A stretch of DNA of 64,000 nucleotides from Sulfurimonas sp. SAG-AH-194-I05 (lineage in GTDB: Bacteria > Campylobacterota > Campylobacteria > Campylobacterales > Sulfurimonadaceae), in NCBI RefSeq assembly GCF_029215955.1, contig NZ_JAEMVA010000003.1, positions 1 to 64,000 on the forward strand, written 5' to 3'. Position 1 is the stretch's first letter. Every line of letters begins with the position of its first letter. This document shows, piece by piece, positions 17,825 through 28,451 of this stretch. The notes under the pieces are model-generated. The model had not been told where the DNA came from. It searched no databases and was given only the letters and a program-made list of their open reading frames with translations. Position numbers and translations under genes: made by a program.

Positions 17825-18628
17825 ATGACTGAAGACATTCTAAAAAAAATCAAGCAACTTCCACCACTCCCAGAATCTGCAATGCAAATCGAAGCAGTTT
17901 ACCAAGATCCAGATAGTAGTTTTAATGACATGGTAAAGATTTTAGAAAAAGATCCTCTTTTAACAGCTGATATTTTAAAAGCTGCGAACTCACCACTTTA
18001 TGGTTTTTCACGTGAAATCAATGCAATTAGCCAAGCAGTTGGTCTCTTTGGTATGGGTACTGTTCGTGGTTTTGCACTTGCAAGTATTGTTAAAAAAAGT
18101 TTTACCCTTGACCTTTCTCCATATGGAATTAACAATGAAATGTTTTCATTACTTTCTAAAAAACAGCATGGTCTTGTAACTGCATGGTGTATTAGAAGAG
18201 ACAACAAACTTCTTGGTGTACTTTCTCCAGCAGCATTCCTTGTTGAAATTGGTAAAGTTTTAATTGCACAACAAATTATTTCTGATGGAAAACAAGAAGA
18301 GTTCCGTGATGCATTAGCAGAACTTGGTGATGTTGAAGCAGCTGAGCGACAAGTTGTTGGAGTTGATACTCCTGAAGTTTCTGCAACTATTTTTAGACAG
18401 TGGAAATTTGAAGAAGGCTTAGTAGATGTTCTTGGACATTGTATGGATCCTGAAAAATCTGACAACCCTGATGATGTTAAACCCGCCGCTATTTTAAATG
18501 CTGTACGTTTAGCTGTTCCGATTAATGGTATTGTTACAGATGAAAGTATTGCAGCAGCAAAAGAAATTATTACAAAATTTGATTTAAATATGGAAACTTT
18601 CGAAACTGCTATAGAAAACGTTAAATAA
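17825..18628 (+). CDS. HDOD domain protein
   Basis: 267 residues. The HDOD domain fills most of the protein: IKQLPPLPESAMQIEAVYQD, then VKILEKDPLLTADILKAANS and GLFGMGTVRGFALASIVKKS. HDOD domains are HD-like folds without the metal-binding residues and usually act in signalling or gene control; in Campylobacterota several such proteins exist with unknown targets. No extra sensor or output domain is seen. The gene ends eight bases before rnr and may be co-transcribed with it. Confidence 0.88.
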   Translation: MTEDILKKIKQLPPLPESAMQIEAVYQDPDSSFNDMVKILEKDPLLTADILKAANSPLYGFSREINAISQAVGLFGMGTVRGFALASIVKKSFTLDLSPYGINNEMFSLLSKKQHGLVTAWCIRRDNKLLGVLSPAAFLVEIGKVLIAQQIISDGKQEEFRDALAELGDVEAAERQVVGVDTPEVSATIFRQWKFEEGLVDVLGHCMDPEKSDNPDDVKPAAILNAVRLAVPINGIVTDESIAAAKEIITKFDLNMETFETAIENVK

Positions 18629-18636
18629 TCTAACAC

Positions 18637-20577
18637 TTGAAATCTCTACTTATTAGGCTCACTCTTGGTTTGAGTGAGCAAGACATTGCTCTTGATGAAA
18701 GAGTACATGTTGCAAGCTTCTTACAAAAAAAATACATTACTTTTAAAAACAATACTTATAAGTTTCATTCAAAGTACCGTGCTGGAACTCTTGGTCTTAT
18801 TCAAAAAGGCACTGCTTATGTCAATGTTATTGGTGAGCTAACACGCGATTTATTTATTGGCGATGGCGACTTATTGGCCGCAAACGAAGGAGACTTAGTT
18901 ATTGCACAAAGACTCTTAGGTAAACGCGGTGCTCCATCGGCAAAAATCGCTGCCATAGTTGGAAGAGCTATTAGCTATAGTATAGGATATATAATTGTAA
19001 AAGATGGAACGCATTCTCTTGTTGATTTACGAAACGACTACCCAACTGGAGTTGAAGTAACACCTGAAGTCTTAGCTTCTTACAAAGAAGGCGATGTCTT
19101 TAAAATAGATAATAGCACCTATCAAATTATGGAAAAACTAGGAAATTTAGCAGACCCTAAAGTTGATGAAAAAATAGTTCTTGCACAGTTTAATAAGCAT
19201 GATGCATTTGAAGAAGACGTTTTAAAAATTGCTTCTTCTTTTGAAAAAGTAGATGCTTCGAAATATCCAAAAAGAAAAGACTTACGCGCGCTTCCTTTTT
19301 GTACAATAGACCCCGTAACAGCTAAAGATTATGATGATGCAATTTACTGGGACCATGAAAACACAACACTGTATGTAGCAATAGCCGATGTAAGTGAATA
19401 TGTTAAACCTTTTGGAGCACTTGATAATGAAGCAATTTATAGAAGTTTTTCTATATACCTTCCTCATCGTTCTATCCCTATGCTACCTCGCCAACTTAGT
19501 GAAACACTTTGTTCCTTGCAACCACATGTTGATAGACTAGCCTTTGTATTTCAAATGAAACTAGATTTACATTCTTTAGAAGTTATAGATTCTACAGTAT
19601 ATGAAGCAATTATACATTCCGATCGACGATTTAATTATGAAGAAATAGATGATTATTTTGCAGGAAATCTCAAAGCATCCAATGCAAAAGAAAAAGAAAT
19701 ATTTGACTCTATTACGAAACTTCGCACTGTAACAGATTCCCTAAAAGAGAAAAGACTTAAAATAGGTTATGATTTTCGATCAACAGAACTGGAGATGAAA
19801 ATAGATGAACAAGCGAACTTAGAATCTACATCCTATGCAAAAGAAACGCCTTCTCATGCACTTGTTGAGGACTGTATGCTTTTAGCAAATAAAGAAGCTG
19901 CTCGTTCGTTTGAGAGGGGGATTTTTAGAATTCATGAAGCTCCATCACAAACAAAAATCCAAACACTCTACCAAGAACTTGCAGGGATTGGAATGTTTAT
20001 AGATATACAAGACTCTATAAAAGAAACAATAACAATGATTCAAAAACAAGCTGACGATATGGGGATTGCTGCGGAGGTTGATACCCTCATTATTCGATCT
20101 CAAATGCAAGCACGCTACGCTCCACTTAACGCAGGACACTTTGGTCTTGGATTTGAAGAGTATACACATTTCACTTCACCTATTCGTCGATACTCTGACC
20201 TTATAGTACATAGACTCTTAAAAGCTATAAACAATAACGATACAGAAGAAGGCTCTTATGTTCTTAGAAATATAGAAGCCCTAAGTATGACAATCAGTGA
20301 AAAAGAAAGAGAAGCTAGTAGTATTGAAAAAGACTTTCAACAAAGAAAATTTGCACGTTGGGCAAAAAACAATTTAAATAAAGAGTTCAAAGCAAGAATT
20401 AATGCAACAGACCCTGAAATCAAAGCTGAAATAAATGATGAAATTGGAGGGGCGAGACTTTTTATAACATCTCTAGGGGATATAGTTCTTTTTGAAAATG
20501 TCATTGTTAGCATTGATAAGGTAGATATTGCGAAGGCAAAAATCTATGCCTCTGTTGTTGGAAAAGTAGATGTATAA
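18637..20577 (+). CDS. rnr: Ribonuclease R family exoribonuclease
   Basis: 646 residues, shorter than E. coli RNase R and typical for this phylum. The RNB catalytic core shows FCTIDPVTAKDYDDAIYW with the metal-binding Asp cluster and FTSPIRRYSDLIVHRLL further on. N-terminal cold-shock-like domains are reduced, and the C-terminal S1 region is weak. It degrades structured RNA processively from the 3' end. The start appears to be TTG (MKSLLIRLT) with no clear Shine-Dalgarno sequence, so the exact start is uncertain. holA overlaps its end by 8 bases. Confidence 0.92.
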   Translation: MKSLLIRLTLGLSEQDIALDERVHVASFLQKKYITFKNNTYKFHSKYRAGTLGLIQKGTAYVNVIGELTRDLFIGDGDLLAANEGDLVIAQRLLGKRGAPSAKIAAIVGRAISYSIGYIIVKDGTHSLVDLRNDYPTGVEVTPEVLASYKEGDVFKIDNSTYQIMEKLGNLADPKVDEKIVLAQFNKHDAFEEDVLKIASSFEKVDASKYPKRKDLRALPFCTIDPVTAKDYDDAIYWDHENTTLYVAIADVSEYVKPFGALDNEAIYRSFSIYLPHRSIPMLPRQLSETLCSLQPHVDRLAFVFQMKLDLHSLEVIDSTVYEAIIHSDRRFNYEEIDDYFAGNLKASNAKEKEIFDSITKLRTVTDSLKEKRLKIGYDFRSTELEMKIDEQANLESTSYAKETPSHALVEDCMLLANKEAARSFERGIFRIHEAPSQTKIQTLYQELAGIGMFIDIQDSIKETITMIQKQADDMGIAAEVDTLIIRSQMQARYAPLNAGHFGLGFEEYTHFTSPIRRYSDLIVHRLLKAINNNDTEEGSYVLRNIEALSMTISEKEREASSIEKDFQQRKFARWAKNNLNKEFKARINATDPEIKAEINDEIGGARLFITSLGDIVLFENVIVSIDKVDIAKAKIYASVVGKVDV

Positions 20578-21538
20578 AAATGAGTTTGACAGTTTTATAA
20601 AACAAAGTAAAATCTCTAATAGCTTCGTTTTTTTTGGTGAAAGTGCCTTTTTAATCGATATGTACACCAAAATGATGTCAAATATACAAGAAACATCTAT
20701 ACTTTCTTTTTATCATGATGAATATAATTTAAAATCTGCAAAAGAACACCTTTCTCAAGCTTCTCTCTTTGGAGATAGAAATGTTTTAATAATTAAAAGT
20801 GAAAAGAAAGTTCCAAAAAAAGAGTTAGATATTCTCATTGAACTTTGTGAAAAAAATGCTGATAATGTTTTTATATATGCGTACTATGGAAGCGACCATA
20901 AAACATATAATAATAAAAAAACATTTGCAAAGTTTAAAACAATGGCTGTACGTTTTTTTAGTCCTAAAGAGTATGAAGCACAAAATATTGTTCTTCAAGT
21001 AGCAGATGAGAAAAATGTAAATATAGATAAATACTCAGTCTCCCATCTTTTAAATATACATAATGGTGACGTAGCCCTAGCGTGCAATGAAATGGATAAG
21101 TTAAGAGTTTTTGATAAAGAAATAACAACAAAAGACATAGACACTCTTGTTTTTGGTTTAGCAGCAATTAGTATTGATGACTTCATTAAAACACTTCTAC
21201 AAAAAAAAGATTTTAAGCAAGACTTATTAAATATTTTAGAGCATGGAGAAGATGAAATACGCATTATTACAGCTATAACTTCCTATATCACACAACTTTA
21301 TATGTTTAACATATATATACGTGTTAACGGTGCTCCAAATGCTCTTGAAATACTAGGGTATCCTGCTCCAAAATTTGTTGTAGATGAAAAAGCAGCTCTT
21401 TGTCTTAAATTTAAGCCAAATACATATTATAAATTAAGTGAATTGTTATTAGAGAGTGAATTAAAAATGAAAAGTTCACATGGAGATAAAAATGCAATTT
21501 TACTTGCAACTTTAATAAAAGTTCAAAAGTTACTCTAA
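20570..21538 (+). CDS. holA: DNA polymerase III delta subunit HolA
   Basis: 322 residues in the three-domain clamp-loader fold. The N-terminal domain contains FFGESAFLID and SQASLFGDRNVLIIKSEKKV, matching the conserved phenylalanine and DPLF-like region of delta, without a functional Walker A motif. It opens the beta sliding clamp during loading. Its ATG lies inside the last codons of rnr, which implies translational coupling. Confidence 0.9.
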   Translation: MYKNEFDSFIKQSKISNSFVFFGESAFLIDMYTKMMSNIQETSILSFYHDEYNLKSAKEHLSQASLFGDRNVLIIKSEKKVPKKELDILIELCEKNADNVFIYAYYGSDHKTYNNKKTFAKFKTMAVRFFSPKEYEAQNIVLQVADEKNVNIDKYSVSHLLNIHNGDVALACNEMDKLRVFDKEITTKDIDTLVFGLAAISIDDFIKTLLQKKDFKQDLLNILEHGEDEIRIITAITSYITQLYMFNIYIRVNGAPNALEILGYPAPKFVVDEKAALCLKFKPNTYYKLSELLLESELKMKSSHGDKNAILLATLIKVQKLL

Positions 21539-21553
21539 TTGCATTGCAAAGGT

Positions 21554-21582
21554 AAAAAGTCCACATGCTAATGCATGTGGAC
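21554..21582 (-). terminator. ilvC terminator built from an inverted CCACATG pair
   Basis: GTCCACATGC (21559-21568) and its exact reverse complement (21573-21582) form a perfect 10-bp stem around TAAT. On the minus strand five T residues follow (21558-21554), giving a textbook Rho-independent terminator for ilvC. On the plus strand the tail is weaker, but it may also stop holA. Each arm contains the window-wide over-represented word CCACATG. Confidence 0.85.
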
Positions 21583-21600
21583 CCTTCAATTATTTAAAAA

Positions 21601-22707
<1,107 letters not shown>

Positions 22708-22764
22708 TTATAATGTTAGAAAAAATTGAGAAATATTAATTATTTTAATGAGGAGTAGATTAAA

Positions 22765-23496
22765 TTGAGTAAACAAAAAGTCTCTATTGAGTACAAATTC
22801 AGAGGTACAGTTGAACTTCCAGATAACAAATATGCTAAAGATGTATTTTTTCGTGTAAAACAAGCCTATGCAAATCATCAAAACATGACTATTGGACTTG
22901 TTTTTTCACCAAGTAAACTCAAACAATTACAAAACTATCAAAAAGGTGGTTCAGAGGATGAACTTCAGAACTTAGACCTTTATATGGAACTTGGAGAAGT
23001 TTTAGGTTTTAAAACAGAAGATGCAAGAAAAATAAAACAATCAATCCACATGACAAATGATTCCGCACATTCAAATTTCAATATTACAAAACGATTGAAA
23101 CTTATAAATAAAAAGAAACAATCTAAAACTACAAAAAACTATCTTTTTTGGGATATTGAAAATTTTTCAGGAATTTCTTCTATTTTCAACCAGATTATAG
23201 AACCTTTTGACATTGAGGATGCACATATTTATATGGCTGCAAATCCTGATTCACTTTACCTGAAACGCTCTGAGTGGGAAGCAAATTTATATGATTATGG
23301 GAAAACACTCAACTCATTTAATTTTGTTAAATGTGGACATGGTAAAGACGTTGCAGACAACTTACTACTCGATAACTTCACGCAACTCAAATTAAAAAAT
23401 GCGAATGTATTTATGCTCACTTTTGATAGAGACCTCAAGGAGCGTTTCACAGCTCTGACGCACGAGAGTAATAATCTTTTTATAATGGCAAAATAA
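22765..23496 (+). CDS. NYN/PIN-like domain protein
   Basis: 243 residues starting at TTG with an AGGAG site. The C-terminal half begins FWDIEN, and later has KDVADNLLLDNF and LTFDRDLKERF: a strand ending in Asp, then conserved acidic residues, as in NYN/PIN nuclease folds. The N-terminal half is helical with a basic linker. NYN domains are usually ribonucleases, but this one is divergent and its substrate is unknown. It is convergent with ruvX (two bases between stops). Confidence 0.6.
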   Translation: MSKQKVSIEYKFRGTVELPDNKYAKDVFFRVKQAYANHQNMTIGLVFSPSKLKQLQNYQKGGSEDELQNLDLYMELGEVLGFKTEDARKIKQSIHMTNDSAHSNFNITKRLKLINKKKQSKTTKNYLFWDIENFSGISSIFNQIIEPFDIEDAHIYMAANPDSLYLKRSEWEANLYDYGKTLNSFNFVKCGHGKDVADNLLLDNFTQLKLKNANVFMLTFDRDLKERFTALTHESNNLFIMAK

Positions 23497-23498
23497 TT

Positions 23499-23891
23499 TT
23501 ATTTCTTTTTATATAAATATCTTTGTAAAATAATCATAGCTGAGATGGAGTCAATTCTTCCATCTCTTATATGTTTTATTTCGCCCTTTATTAAAGCTTC
23601 TGCCTCTTTGGAACTCCCTGCTTCATCTTGGTAAAATACTTCGCCCTGAAAATCTACTAGATTCATAAAGTGTGCGATACGTCTTCGCATTTCATCTTCA
23701 CTGCTTCCACCAAGTGGAATCCCGATAACAACAGCTTCGATTTCCCACTCTTTAACCGCTTTTTTAACTTCATCTGATGCCTGATTACGATTTTTTCTTA
23801 TTATGGCTTTAAGAGGTGTTACAATGTCTTTATGTGCTGAATATGCGAGCCCTATTCTTTTAAGTCCTAGGTCAATACTTAAATATTTCAT
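23499..23891 (-). CDS. ruvX: RuvX/YqgF family Holliday-junction resolvase-like nuclease
   Basis: 130 residues of the RNase H-like fold: SIDLGLKRIGLAYS at the N-terminus with the first catalytic Asp, VVIGIPLG in the middle, and QDEAGSSKEAEALI followed by RDGRIDSISAMIIL with the remaining acidic residues. Family members resolve Holliday junctions or process pre-16S rRNA. The ATG follows an AGGAAAATAAA leader one base after the mnmE stop codon, so it is part of the mnmE operon. Confidence 0.92.
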   Translation of the reverse strand: MKYLSIDLGLKRIGLAYSAHKDIVTPLKAIIRKNRNQASDEVKKAVKEWEIEAVVIGIPLGGSSEDEMRRRIAHFMNLVDFQGEVFYQDEAGSSKEAEALIKGEIKHIRDGRIDSISAMIILQRYLYKKK

Positions 23892-23892
23892 T

Positions 23893-25233
23893 TTATTTTC
23901 CTAAACAAAAAGAACCAAACATTTTGTCTAGCATTTCATCATTTTCAAAAGGTCTTGTTATGCTTGCCATTTCTTTTACAGCTTCATTGAGATGAAAAGA
24001 AAATATTTCCAATTCCTGTGTCTCAAGTGGGAAAAAAGATTCTTCAATATTTTGCATAGTATTTTCTACTGCACTAATTTGTCTTTGAGAAATCAACATC
24101 ATTTCATCAGAAGTATTTGTAGTATCCATACTATTTTTTAAAAATTCAATAAGTAAATCAACATTGTCTTTAGAATTTATTTCTATATCAAAATCTATTG
24201 TATTTGTGAAAAATTTCGACGTTAAATCAATTTTATTTTTAACATAAATGACTTTTTTATTCTGAGCGTGTGACGTAATTAAAGATACAATTTGTGCATC
24301 CTCAGAATCAATTTCTCTTGAGCTATCAAATAAAGCTACTACGATATCGCTCATCTCTATTGCTTCAAGACTTTTTTCAATACCTATCTTTTCTATAACA
24401 TCATTTGCTTGACGTATTCCTGCTGTATCGATGATTCGAATTAAGTGTGTTCCAATTTTAACCTGTTCTTCTATTGTATCACGCGTAGTTCCAGCGATTT
24501 CACTTACAATAGCACGATTATAATTCAAAAGCTTATTTAAAAGCGAACTTTTACCTACGTTAGGTTTTCCAACTATAGCTACTTTAAAACCTTGCATTAA
24601 ACCCTCACGCTGTCGTGATGCTTGTAATGTTCGTGATAAAGATGCTTTAAGTGCATCTAATTTTTCTTTGATTTGTCGTACTAAATCCGCTGGAAGATCC
24701 TCTTCAGCATAGTCAATACTGACTTCTGAATACGCTAAAATATGAATAATATCATCCCTAACTTGTTCGATATACTCTTTAAGAGAACCTTTCATTTGTT
24801 GTGCTAATATTTTTGCAGCATCTTCACTTTTCGCTTCTATGAGTTGCGCTATCGCTTCTGCCTCGCTTAAGTCTATGCGACCATTAAAAAATGCACGCTT
24901 TGAGAATTCGCCAGCATATGCAAGTCTGGCTCCACATGCTACACATGCTTTTAAAATAGACTGCGCAACTATGAAACCACCATGGCATTGGATCTCAACC
25001 ACATGCTCGGCTGTAAATGAATGAGGAGCTTCAAAGTGAATAACAATTGCCTCATCTATAAGCGCATTTTTATTATCATATATATTTGTTAAAGTTGCAT
25101 AACGAGGAGAAAAATTTTGTTTTTTAGAAAGTTTTTTTATAATACGAAGCGCATCATTACCACTTAGTCTAATGATAGCAATAGACCCTATTCCATTTGC
25201 TGTAGCAATAGCTGCTATTGTATCATCAATCAA
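23893..25233 (-). CDS. mnmE: tRNA modification GTPase MnmE (TrmE)
   Basis: 446 residues. The N-terminal folate-binding domain is followed by a helical domain with an inserted G domain: GKPNVGKS at 222-229 (G1), AGTTRD (G2) and DTAGIR (G3). The C-terminus is the diagnostic FCLGK with the catalytic Cys. With MnmG it modifies U34 of several tRNAs. The only in-frame start near the family N-terminus is TTG at 25231-25233, with a poor ribosome-binding site, so it may depend on translation from jag, five bases upstream. Confidence 0.96.
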   Translation of the reverse strand: MIDDTIAAIATANGIGSIAIIRLSGNDALRIIKKLSKKQNFSPRYATLTNIYDNKNALIDEAIVIHFEAPHSFTAEHVVEIQCHGGFIVAQSILKACVACGARLAYAGEFSKRAFFNGRIDLSEAEAIAQLIEAKSEDAAKILAQQMKGSLKEYIEQVRDDIIHILAYSEVSIDYAEEDLPADLVRQIKEKLDALKASLSRTLQASRQREGLMQGFKVAIVGKPNVGKSSLLNKLLNYNRAIVSEIAGTTRDTIEEQVKIGTHLIRIIDTAGIRQANDVIEKIGIEKSLEAIEMSDIVVALFDSSREIDSEDAQIVSLITSHAQNKKVIYVKNKIDLTSKFFTNTIDFDIEINSKDNVDLLIEFLKNSMDTTNTSDEMMLISQRQISAVENTMQNIEESFFPLETQELEIFSFHLNEAVKEMASITRPFENDEMLDKMFGSFCLGK

Positions 25234-25237
25234 TGTG

Positions 25238-26155
25238 TTACTTTGAATGGTAATCGTTCACTATAATATATTTTAAACCATCACGTGTTGAACGGATTAC
25301 TATATATTTATCTGGATATCTATCGCGTAATTCTTTAAGGGCTATTTGAATTAAAACACCATCAAGAATCTTCGTTTGTGCTCGACCATCTTTTTCAATA
25401 TTTTCACAAACACCCACTAAGTACTTCTGAACTGATTCTTCTTGATTACGTAAAAATTCAGCAATTTCAAGACGAAGTTGCACTTTATACTTTGTATTTA
25501 TCCAGTTAAATAGCATATAAGAAAGTGCTTTATAACGGTAACCCTCTTTTCCAATTAATAAAGCGGCATCAGCTCCTGTAAATTCAATTAATAAAGTCTC
25601 TTCATTAAATACACTCACCTTGACAGCATCTATATCAAAACATGTTAAAGCAAAAAGATTATTCACTTCTTCTTTTACAGTGTCTACTATTTTACAAATA
25701 TTTTTACTTGCATTTTCTTCACAAAAATTATCTTCTTCATCATAATCAGCTAAGTAATTTGAAACATCTTCATATTCTTCCTCTTCATCTTGAATACTTA
25801 CAAATGAAGTTGGCATAATGGTATCATTAAATACTCTGTGCTCTTTTTCTGTTTCTTTTTTCTTCTTTGGCTTTTCTTCTCTTGCTTTTTCTTCTCTTGG
25901 TTTTCTTTTCGCTGTTTCTTTTTCTTTCTTTTTCTCTATTTTCTTTTTTGGTGTAACTACGTGCTTTTCTTTAACAACAACTTCTTCTCTTATTTCTCGT
26001 ACAACAACTATAATAGCAGTCTTTTTAAAAAGCCCTAAAAAACCTTTACATGGAGCCTGAATAACTTCAACTTTTAATTCAGTAACAGAACACTTTAAAG
26101 AAGTAGCTGCATTTTTATACGCCTCTTCAAGTGTAACTGCTTCAATTTTAAGCAT
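25238..26155 (-). CDS. jag: Jag/KhpB RNA-binding protein
   Basis: 305 residues from the ATG at 26153-26155, which overlaps the yidC stop and follows GGGGAT; a start five codons earlier is less likely. Jag_N domain (residues 1-50, MLKIEAVTLEEAYKNAATSL), a very basic Lys/Glu/Arg linker (about 70-115), an acidic stretch, a KH domain around LLIGKEGYRYKALSYMLFNW and a C-terminal R3H-like region. It binds RNA and in other bacteria affects cell division and elongation. The yidC-jag-mnmE order is conserved in many bacteria. Confidence 0.9.
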   Translation of the reverse strand: MLKIEAVTLEEAYKNAATSLKCSVTELKVEVIQAPCKGFLGLFKKTAIIVVVREIREEVVVKEKHVVTPKKKIEKKKEKETAKRKPREEKAREEKPKKKKETEKEHRVFNDTIMPTSFVSIQDEEEEYEDVSNYLADYDEEDNFCEENASKNICKIVDTVKEEVNNLFALTCFDIDAVKVSVFNEETLLIEFTGADAALLIGKEGYRYKALSYMLFNWINTKYKVQLRLEIAEFLRNQEESVQKYLVGVCENIEKDGRAQTKILDGVLIQIALKELRDRYPDKYIVIRSTRDGLKYIIVNDYHSK

Positions 26156-27776
26156 TCGCTTTATCCCCATCTTTTTTATCTGATTTATTTGTTTTTGCTA
26201 AGGCTTCTTCTGCATCTGTTGCATTTTTAAACTGAGCATTTACAATAAACTGTTGTCCTATTGAGAATAGATTATTTACAAACCAGTAAAGAACAAGACC
26301 TGAAGGAAATGTTAGAAAGAAAAATGTAAAAATCACTGGTAAAAATTTAAATACTTTTTCTTGCATAGGATCTGTAAAGTTACTTGGCGTAAGTTTTTGT
26401 TGGTAGTACATTGAAGCACCCATAAGAATAGGTAAAATGTAGTACGCATCCATACGAGAAAGGTCATCTACCCAGAGAATCCACTCTGCACCTTGAAGTT
26501 CAACTGCATTTAAAAGAACACGATAAATAGCAAAAAACACAGGGATTTGCATAAGCATTGGTAAACATCCACCTAATGGATTTGCATTATGTTTTTTGTA
26601 CATATCCATAACAGCCTTGTTCATACGCTGAGGATCACCCTTATGTTTTGCTTGCAGTTCTTTAATTTTTGGTGAAATCTTCTTAATTTTCTGCATAGAC
26701 ATCATACCCTTGTATGTTAAAGGATAAAGAATGATTCTAATCGTAAAAGTAAGCGCAATAATCGACCAACCCCAGTTTCCAAAAATTCCATGGAGCCATG
26801 ATAGAAATACGAACAATGGCTTAGAAGCAAAAGTAAACCAACCATATTCAATAGCATGTGTAAGCATTGGGTTAATATTATGAAGAACTTTATACTCTTT
26901 TTGTCCAACATAACCATTAAATGTCATCGTTTGTAATCCGTCAAAATACACAACGGGATTATCATCTCTGTCACGTTCTATTATGATGTTTGTATCTTTT
27001 GCAAAACCATACATTATTGTTGCAGCGTACTGATCAAAGGCAGAGATCAGTGCAACACCAGAAAAAGCTTTACGCCCCTCTGCATCTCCATCTTCAACAA
27101 TTGTTATTAAATCACCATCATAAACCATTGCACCTGAAACAGTCATCATTTGTTCTGTAATTTCTGGACGTTGTCCTAGATAAATAAAGTATCTTTGATT
27201 ATTTGAAAGAGAAACTTTTGCATCATAATGACCATCAGCGTAAAAAGTTAACTCTTTTGTAACTGTAAGGTTAGAAAGTTTTTGTGTAAGTATAACTTTT
27301 TGGGGTGCATCACCTAAGGCTATGTCTTTCACGGATGCTGTATAAATCACAGAAGTTGCTTCTTTGTTTATGTTTGCATCTAAAAATCTTAGATAAAGCG
27401 GCTTCGTTGCAAACGCTGGAATCAACTGTGCATGGTTTCCCTCTTTATCATTAAATTTTTCTTGCAATAATTCTTTAGAGGAAATACGACCAAGCGTATC
27501 TATCTTTAAGGTAAAGTCTTTATTTGTAATGGTAACAATAGTACTTGATTGCATAGCTGCCATTTTATCTGCATCAGATATTGCATGTCCTGCTGCGGTT
27601 TGAACTTGTTCTTGTACATTATTATGCGTTGGCTTAAGTTTAACTTCCGAATTCGTTTGAAGCTCTGAGCTTGTTGGTTGCACTGGTGGGAAAATTGCTG
27701 TATATGCTGTAAAAAAAATGATTGATAATGCTACGGCTAACATTAATCTTTGGTTTGCTGACATGTTTTCTAACAC
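26148..27776 (-). CDS. yidC: Membrane protein insertase YidC
   Basis: 542 residues, Gram-negative type. One N-terminal membrane helix, a large periplasmic domain (about 40-330) and the conserved five-helix insertase core (GWSIIALTFTIRIILYPLTY, then GGCLPMLMQIPVFFAIYRVL). It inserts proteins into the inner membrane alone or with SecYEG. The start is GTG at 27774-27776 with AAAGGG five bases upstream; it overlaps the yidD stop, so the two are coupled. A later ATG is too far from that site. Confidence 0.97.
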   Translation of the reverse strand: MLENMSANQRLMLAVALSIIFFTAYTAIFPPVQPTSSELQTNSEVKLKPTHNNVQEQVQTAAGHAISDADKMAAMQSSTIVTITNKDFTLKIDTLGRISSKELLQEKFNDKEGNHAQLIPAFATKPLYLRFLDANINKEATSVIYTASVKDIALGDAPQKVILTQKLSNLTVTKELTFYADGHYDAKVSLSNNQRYFIYLGQRPEITEQMMTVSGAMVYDGDLITIVEDGDAEGRKAFSGVALISAFDQYAATIMYGFAKDTNIIIERDRDDNPVVYFDGLQTMTFNGYVGQKEYKVLHNINPMLTHAIEYGWFTFASKPLFVFLSWLHGIFGNWGWSIIALTFTIRIILYPLTYKGMMSMQKIKKISPKIKELQAKHKGDPQRMNKAVMDMYKKHNANPLGGCLPMLMQIPVFFAIYRVLLNAVELQGAEWILWVDDLSRMDAYYILPILMGASMYYQQKLTPSNFTDPMQEKVFKFLPVIFTFFFLTFPSGLVLYWFVNNLFSIGQQFIVNAQFKNATDAEEALAKTNKSDKKDGDKANA

Positions 27777-28105
27777 GATGACCCTTTATATGAATAATTT
27801 TTTATTATGTGATAACGGTTTTTTTTATTTGGTACCAACCAATATTTTACAGAATCAATTTTGAGTTTTTCTGGCTTACATTCTAACTTATCTAAGAGTG
27901 GATATTCTATTCCACCTATATAAAATTGATTACATCGTAGTATTCTAGTCAAAGAGTGGTAAAAAGCACTTGAAATTGAATTATTTTCAAAATTTAATCG
28001 TGCAAATTCACTGCAAGACGGATAATAACGGCATGAACCAAAACCAACAAGAGTAAAAAACTTTTGATAAACCCATAAAAGCTTCAATAAAGCGATTTTA
28101 ATCAT
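27770..28105 (-). CDS. yidD: Membrane protein insertion efficiency factor YidD
   Basis: 111 residues from the ATG at 28103-28105, which has AGAGAG upstream and overlaps the rnpA end; an ATG seven codons earlier lacks a ribosome-binding site. The family core is clear: LLWVYQKFFTLVGFGSCRYY, then PSCSEFARLNFE, with the amphipathic N-terminal helix and the conserved cysteines. It helps YidC-dependent insertion at the membrane. The C-terminus is extended by about 30 mostly basic residues. Confidence 0.93.
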   Translation of the reverse strand: MIKIALLKLLWVYQKFFTLVGFGSCRYYPSCSEFARLNFENNSISSAFYHSLTRILRCNQFYIGGIEYPLLDKLECKPEKLKIDSVKYWLVPNKKNRYHIIKNYSYKGSSC

Positions 28106-28451
28106 TGTTACTCTCTTTAAATGCATGGGAGCGTGCTATAACTTTTTTAAAGTCTTTTCTTAGGCTTACATGTGAAATATCTATTATTGATTGTTTTGCT
28201 ACAAAAATATATGTACCATCTTTTAAGTTTTGTGAGTGCTCATAAAAAAGAGCTCGAAGTTTTCTTTTGGCTCTGTTTCTTTTTACTGCATTACCAATTT
28301 TCTTAGTTGCTGTAAAACCGATTTTATGTGTTGATTCTTGAGGAAGAAAAAAAAGAACAACACTACTGGAGTGTTGGTTCTTTCCTTTTTTGTAGACATA
28401 CTGAAACTCTTTATGGAGTTTGAGTGTATCAAATCCGCCTAAACTGACAAT
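28098..28451 (-). CDS. rnpA: Ribonuclease P protein component RnpA, apparently with a non-standard start codon
   Basis: The frame encodes a clear Rnp[20 protein letters not shown] near the start and the RNR signature [19 protein letters not shown], ending at TAA (28098-28100). It is the basic protein subunit of RNase P. There is no ATG, GTG or TTG in frame between an upstream in-frame TAA and the conserved region. The best candidate start is ATT (28449-28451), nine bases after AAAGG, giving 117 residues and a 13-base overlap with rpmH. Order rpmH-rnpA-yidD-yidC is canonical. Confidence 0.85.
   Translation of the reverse strand: MVSLGGFDTLKLHKEFQYVYKKGKNQHSSSVVLFFLPQESTHKIGFTATKKIGNAVKRNRAKRKLRALFYEHSQNLKDGTYIFVAKQSIIDISHVSLRKDFKKVIARSHAFKESNND

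Noticed and set aside
26717-26917. Possible frameshift in yidC suggested by an overlapping open frame
   Set aside because: yidC is continuous over 542 codons with all domains; the other frame has no protein features.
28098-28451. rnpA as a pseudogene because it lacks a standard start codon
   Set aside because: The rest of the frame is intact and conserved in the canonical operon, and ATT has a spaced Shine-Dalgarno sequence.
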